Assembly: GCF_008245225.1 (NCBI RefSeq)
Contig: NZ_VTAW01000006.1
Span: forward strand, 1 to 64,000
Source of the DNA: Natrialba swarupiae
GTDB taxonomy: Archaea > Halobacteriota > Halobacteria > Halobacteriales > Natrialbaceae
DNA length: 64,000 bases
Direction of reading: 5' to 3'
The notes beneath the pieces are model-generated. The model was not told where the DNA came from. It saw only the letters and a program-made list of their open reading frames with translations, and did no database searches. This document shows positions 62,908-64,000 of this stretch, piece by piece (within the stretch, counting starts at the first letter, position 1; every line of letters starts with the position of its first letter). Position numbers and translations under genes: made by a program.

Positions 62908-64000
62908 TTACTCGAGTTCGACGCCCTCGGGGCCCCGCGGGAGGTAGTTGCGTCCGCCCGGATCGGTCTGGAGTTCGCCATCCTCGACGACGGTCTCGCC
63001 GCCGACGATGGTGTGGGTCGGCAATCCGGTCAGCTCCTCGCCGTGGAACGTCGAGTACCGCGGTTCCATCGTGTGATAGAAGTCGTCGTCGACGACCGCC
63101 GACTTCTCTAGGTCGACGATCACCATGTCGGCGTCCGAGCCTTCGACGAGCGCGCCTTTGCGGGGGTACAGCCCCCAGCGCTTGGCGTTGTTCTCGGCAC
63201 AGACCTCGACGAGTCGTTCCATGCTGATGCGGTTTTTATTGACGCCCTCGCTCATCATCACGGGGAGGAAGTACTCGATGCCGTTGTTGTCGCCGGGGAT
63301 CGCGTCCCAGATGTCGCCGTGTTTGCCTTCCTCTTTCTCCTTGAACTCGATCTTGTGCGGGCAGTGGTCGGTTCCCATGTAGTCGACGACGCCCGTTCGC
63401 AGTCCTTCCCAGAGGCGTTTCTTGCTCTCCTCGCCGCGTAGCGGCGGGGATATCTTCCCCCAGACGCCAAGATCTTCCTGCTCGTAGGTGTGTGAGAGAA
63501 ACGCCGGGAGCGTCTCGGCGTGGAGGTTGACCCCCTTTTGCTGGTAGCGCTCGCAGATGTCGACGCCCTCGCCCGTACTCATGTGGACGATGTACGCCCG
63601 CGAGTCGGTGTACTCGGTGAGCTGGCCGATCTGTTCGATCTGCATCGCCTCGCAGATGTTCGGCGCGGCCTCACTCCAGGCCTCGAGGTCGTTTCTGCCC
63701 TCTTCTTGGAGTTCCTTTCGTCGTTCGATCGCGAGGTCCTCGTTTTCGGCGTGGAACATCACGACGCCGTCCGGGATCTCCGAGACCTTATCGAGTACCT
63801 TGTAGGTACGACCCGCATCGGAGTGGTCGATCCCGAGTTCCGGCGAGGCGTGTTTGTACCAGTTGAAGAAGATCTTGTACGAACGGATCCCCTCTTCGGC
63901 CAGCTGTTCGATCTCGTCGACGTGGTGGTCCTGGTGGACGATCGCGTGGTAGGCGAAGTCGATGTAGGAGTTCTCCTCGCCCGCCTGCTTGAAGAAGTCC
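62908..64000 (-). CDS. Hydantoinase/dihydropyrimidinase family amidohydrolase, truncated by window edge
   Basis: The N-terminal part lies outside the window; about 364 codons are seen. Two-metal cyclic-amidase signatures: SYKIFFNWYKH (carboxylated Lys), MFHAENED, YIVHMSTGEG and GTDHCPHKIEF with the catalytic Asp. HAETLPAFLSHT is the equivalent of the GETCPQYL loop. C-terminus PRKGALVEGSDADMVIVDLE is family-typical. Hydrolyses hydantoin, dihydropyrimidine, or a related cyclic amide. Its stop is 3 nt before the nucleotidyltransferase ATG region, so the order of transcription is nucleotidyltransferase last or first in an edge-spanning operon. Confidence 0.85.
   Translation of the reverse strand, partial: DFFKQAGEENSYIDFAYHAIVHQDHHVDEIEQLAEEGIRSYKIFFNWYKHASPELGIDHSDAGRTYKVLDKVSEIPDGVVMFHAENEDLAIERRKELQEEGRNDLEAWSEAAPNICEAMQIEQIGQLTEYTDSRAYIVHMSTGEGVDICERYQQKGVNLHAETLPAFLSHTYEQEDLGVWGKISPPLRGEESKKRLWEGLRTGVVDYMGTDHCPHKIEFKEKEEGKHGDIWDAIPGDNNGIEYFLPVMMSEGVNKNRISMERLVEVCAENNAKRWGLYPRKGALVEGSDADMVIVDLEKSAVVDDDFYHTMEPRYSTFHGEELTGLPTHTIVGGETVVEDGELQTDPGGRNYLPRGPEGVELE

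Noticed and set aside
1-64000. CRISPR arrays, rRNA genes, complete insertion sequences, other tRNAs
   Set aside because: None seen: no regularly spaced repeats, no second cloverleaf, no transposase.

Overview
The window comes from a halophilic archaeon (class Halobacteria, probably Natrialbales-like). Evidence: high GC with G/C-ending codons, strongly acidic proteins, Tat-type lipoprotein signals (RR motif followed by a lipobox Cys), archaeal TATA boxes about 25-30 nt before many start codons (leaderless mRNAs), and haloarchaeal families such as DUF5789/DUF5790, archaeal dihydroneopterin aldolase, Azf-type glucose-6-phosphate dehydrogenase and AbrB-PhoU fusions.

Layout. (1) 1-2189: the right end of a probable integrated element. 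A tyrosine recombinase lacking its N-terminal domain and three small, lower-GC, promoter-proximal unknown genes abut the 3' end of a tRNA-Val(TAC). (2) 2.2-25 kb: ordinary chromosome. It holds a DUF192 protein, an ABC exporter, a PAP2 phosphatase, a creatininase-family amidohydrolase, MptD, Azf, DUF309, an M29 aminopeptidase, a queuosine-precursor transporter, CspA, a PadR regulator, a three-gene membrane/TrkA-C-like operon, a TlpA-like lipoprotein, hyuAB, a YfcE-type phosphoesterase, a Nudix-eIF2B fusion and a hybrid LOV-domain histidine kinase. (3) 25.2-54.3 kb: a phosphorus island. It contains pstSCAB-phoU flanked by four more PhoU-domain proteins (three AbrB-PhoU, one HTH-PhoU), a carbon-phosphorus lyase operon (phnGHIJKLM plus a TIM-barrel enzyme, with a divergent phn-type hexapeptide acyltransferase), a phnDCEE transporter, a PPP-family phosphatase with polyphosphate kinase, a plastocyanin-like lipoprotein and a second PhnD/PhnC/PhnE-type transporter. 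(4) 54.3-64 kb: a cytochrome oxidase subunit III remnant, a metallophosphoesterase, a coiled-coil protein, DUF7511, uvrB, a DUF4397 secreted protein, a 1.2-kb stretch without recognised genes, then an IclR regulator, a MobA-like nucleotidyltransferase and a hydantoinase-family amidohydrolase cut by the right edge.

The island reads as one phosphorus-acquisition programme: PstSCAB imports phosphate; PhnDCEE imports phosphonates (or phosphite); PhnGHIJ/K/L/M convert phosphonates to ribose cyclic phosphate; Ppk1 stores phosphate as polyphosphate. PhnF, PhnN, PhnO and PhnP are absent, so the regulator and the last salvage step must be supplied otherwise. The AbrB-PhoU/HTH-PhoU proteins and the TIM-barrel enzyme are the obvious candidates.

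A family of about 82-bp inverted-repeat elements (ends ATACGGWYTGCTGT) occurs in two good copies at gene 3' ends, one decayed copy in the pstS upstream region and one possible solo end. No CRISPR array, rRNA or complete insertion sequence was seen. All functional calls rest on reading the sequence and on recalled family knowledge; no database search was run.
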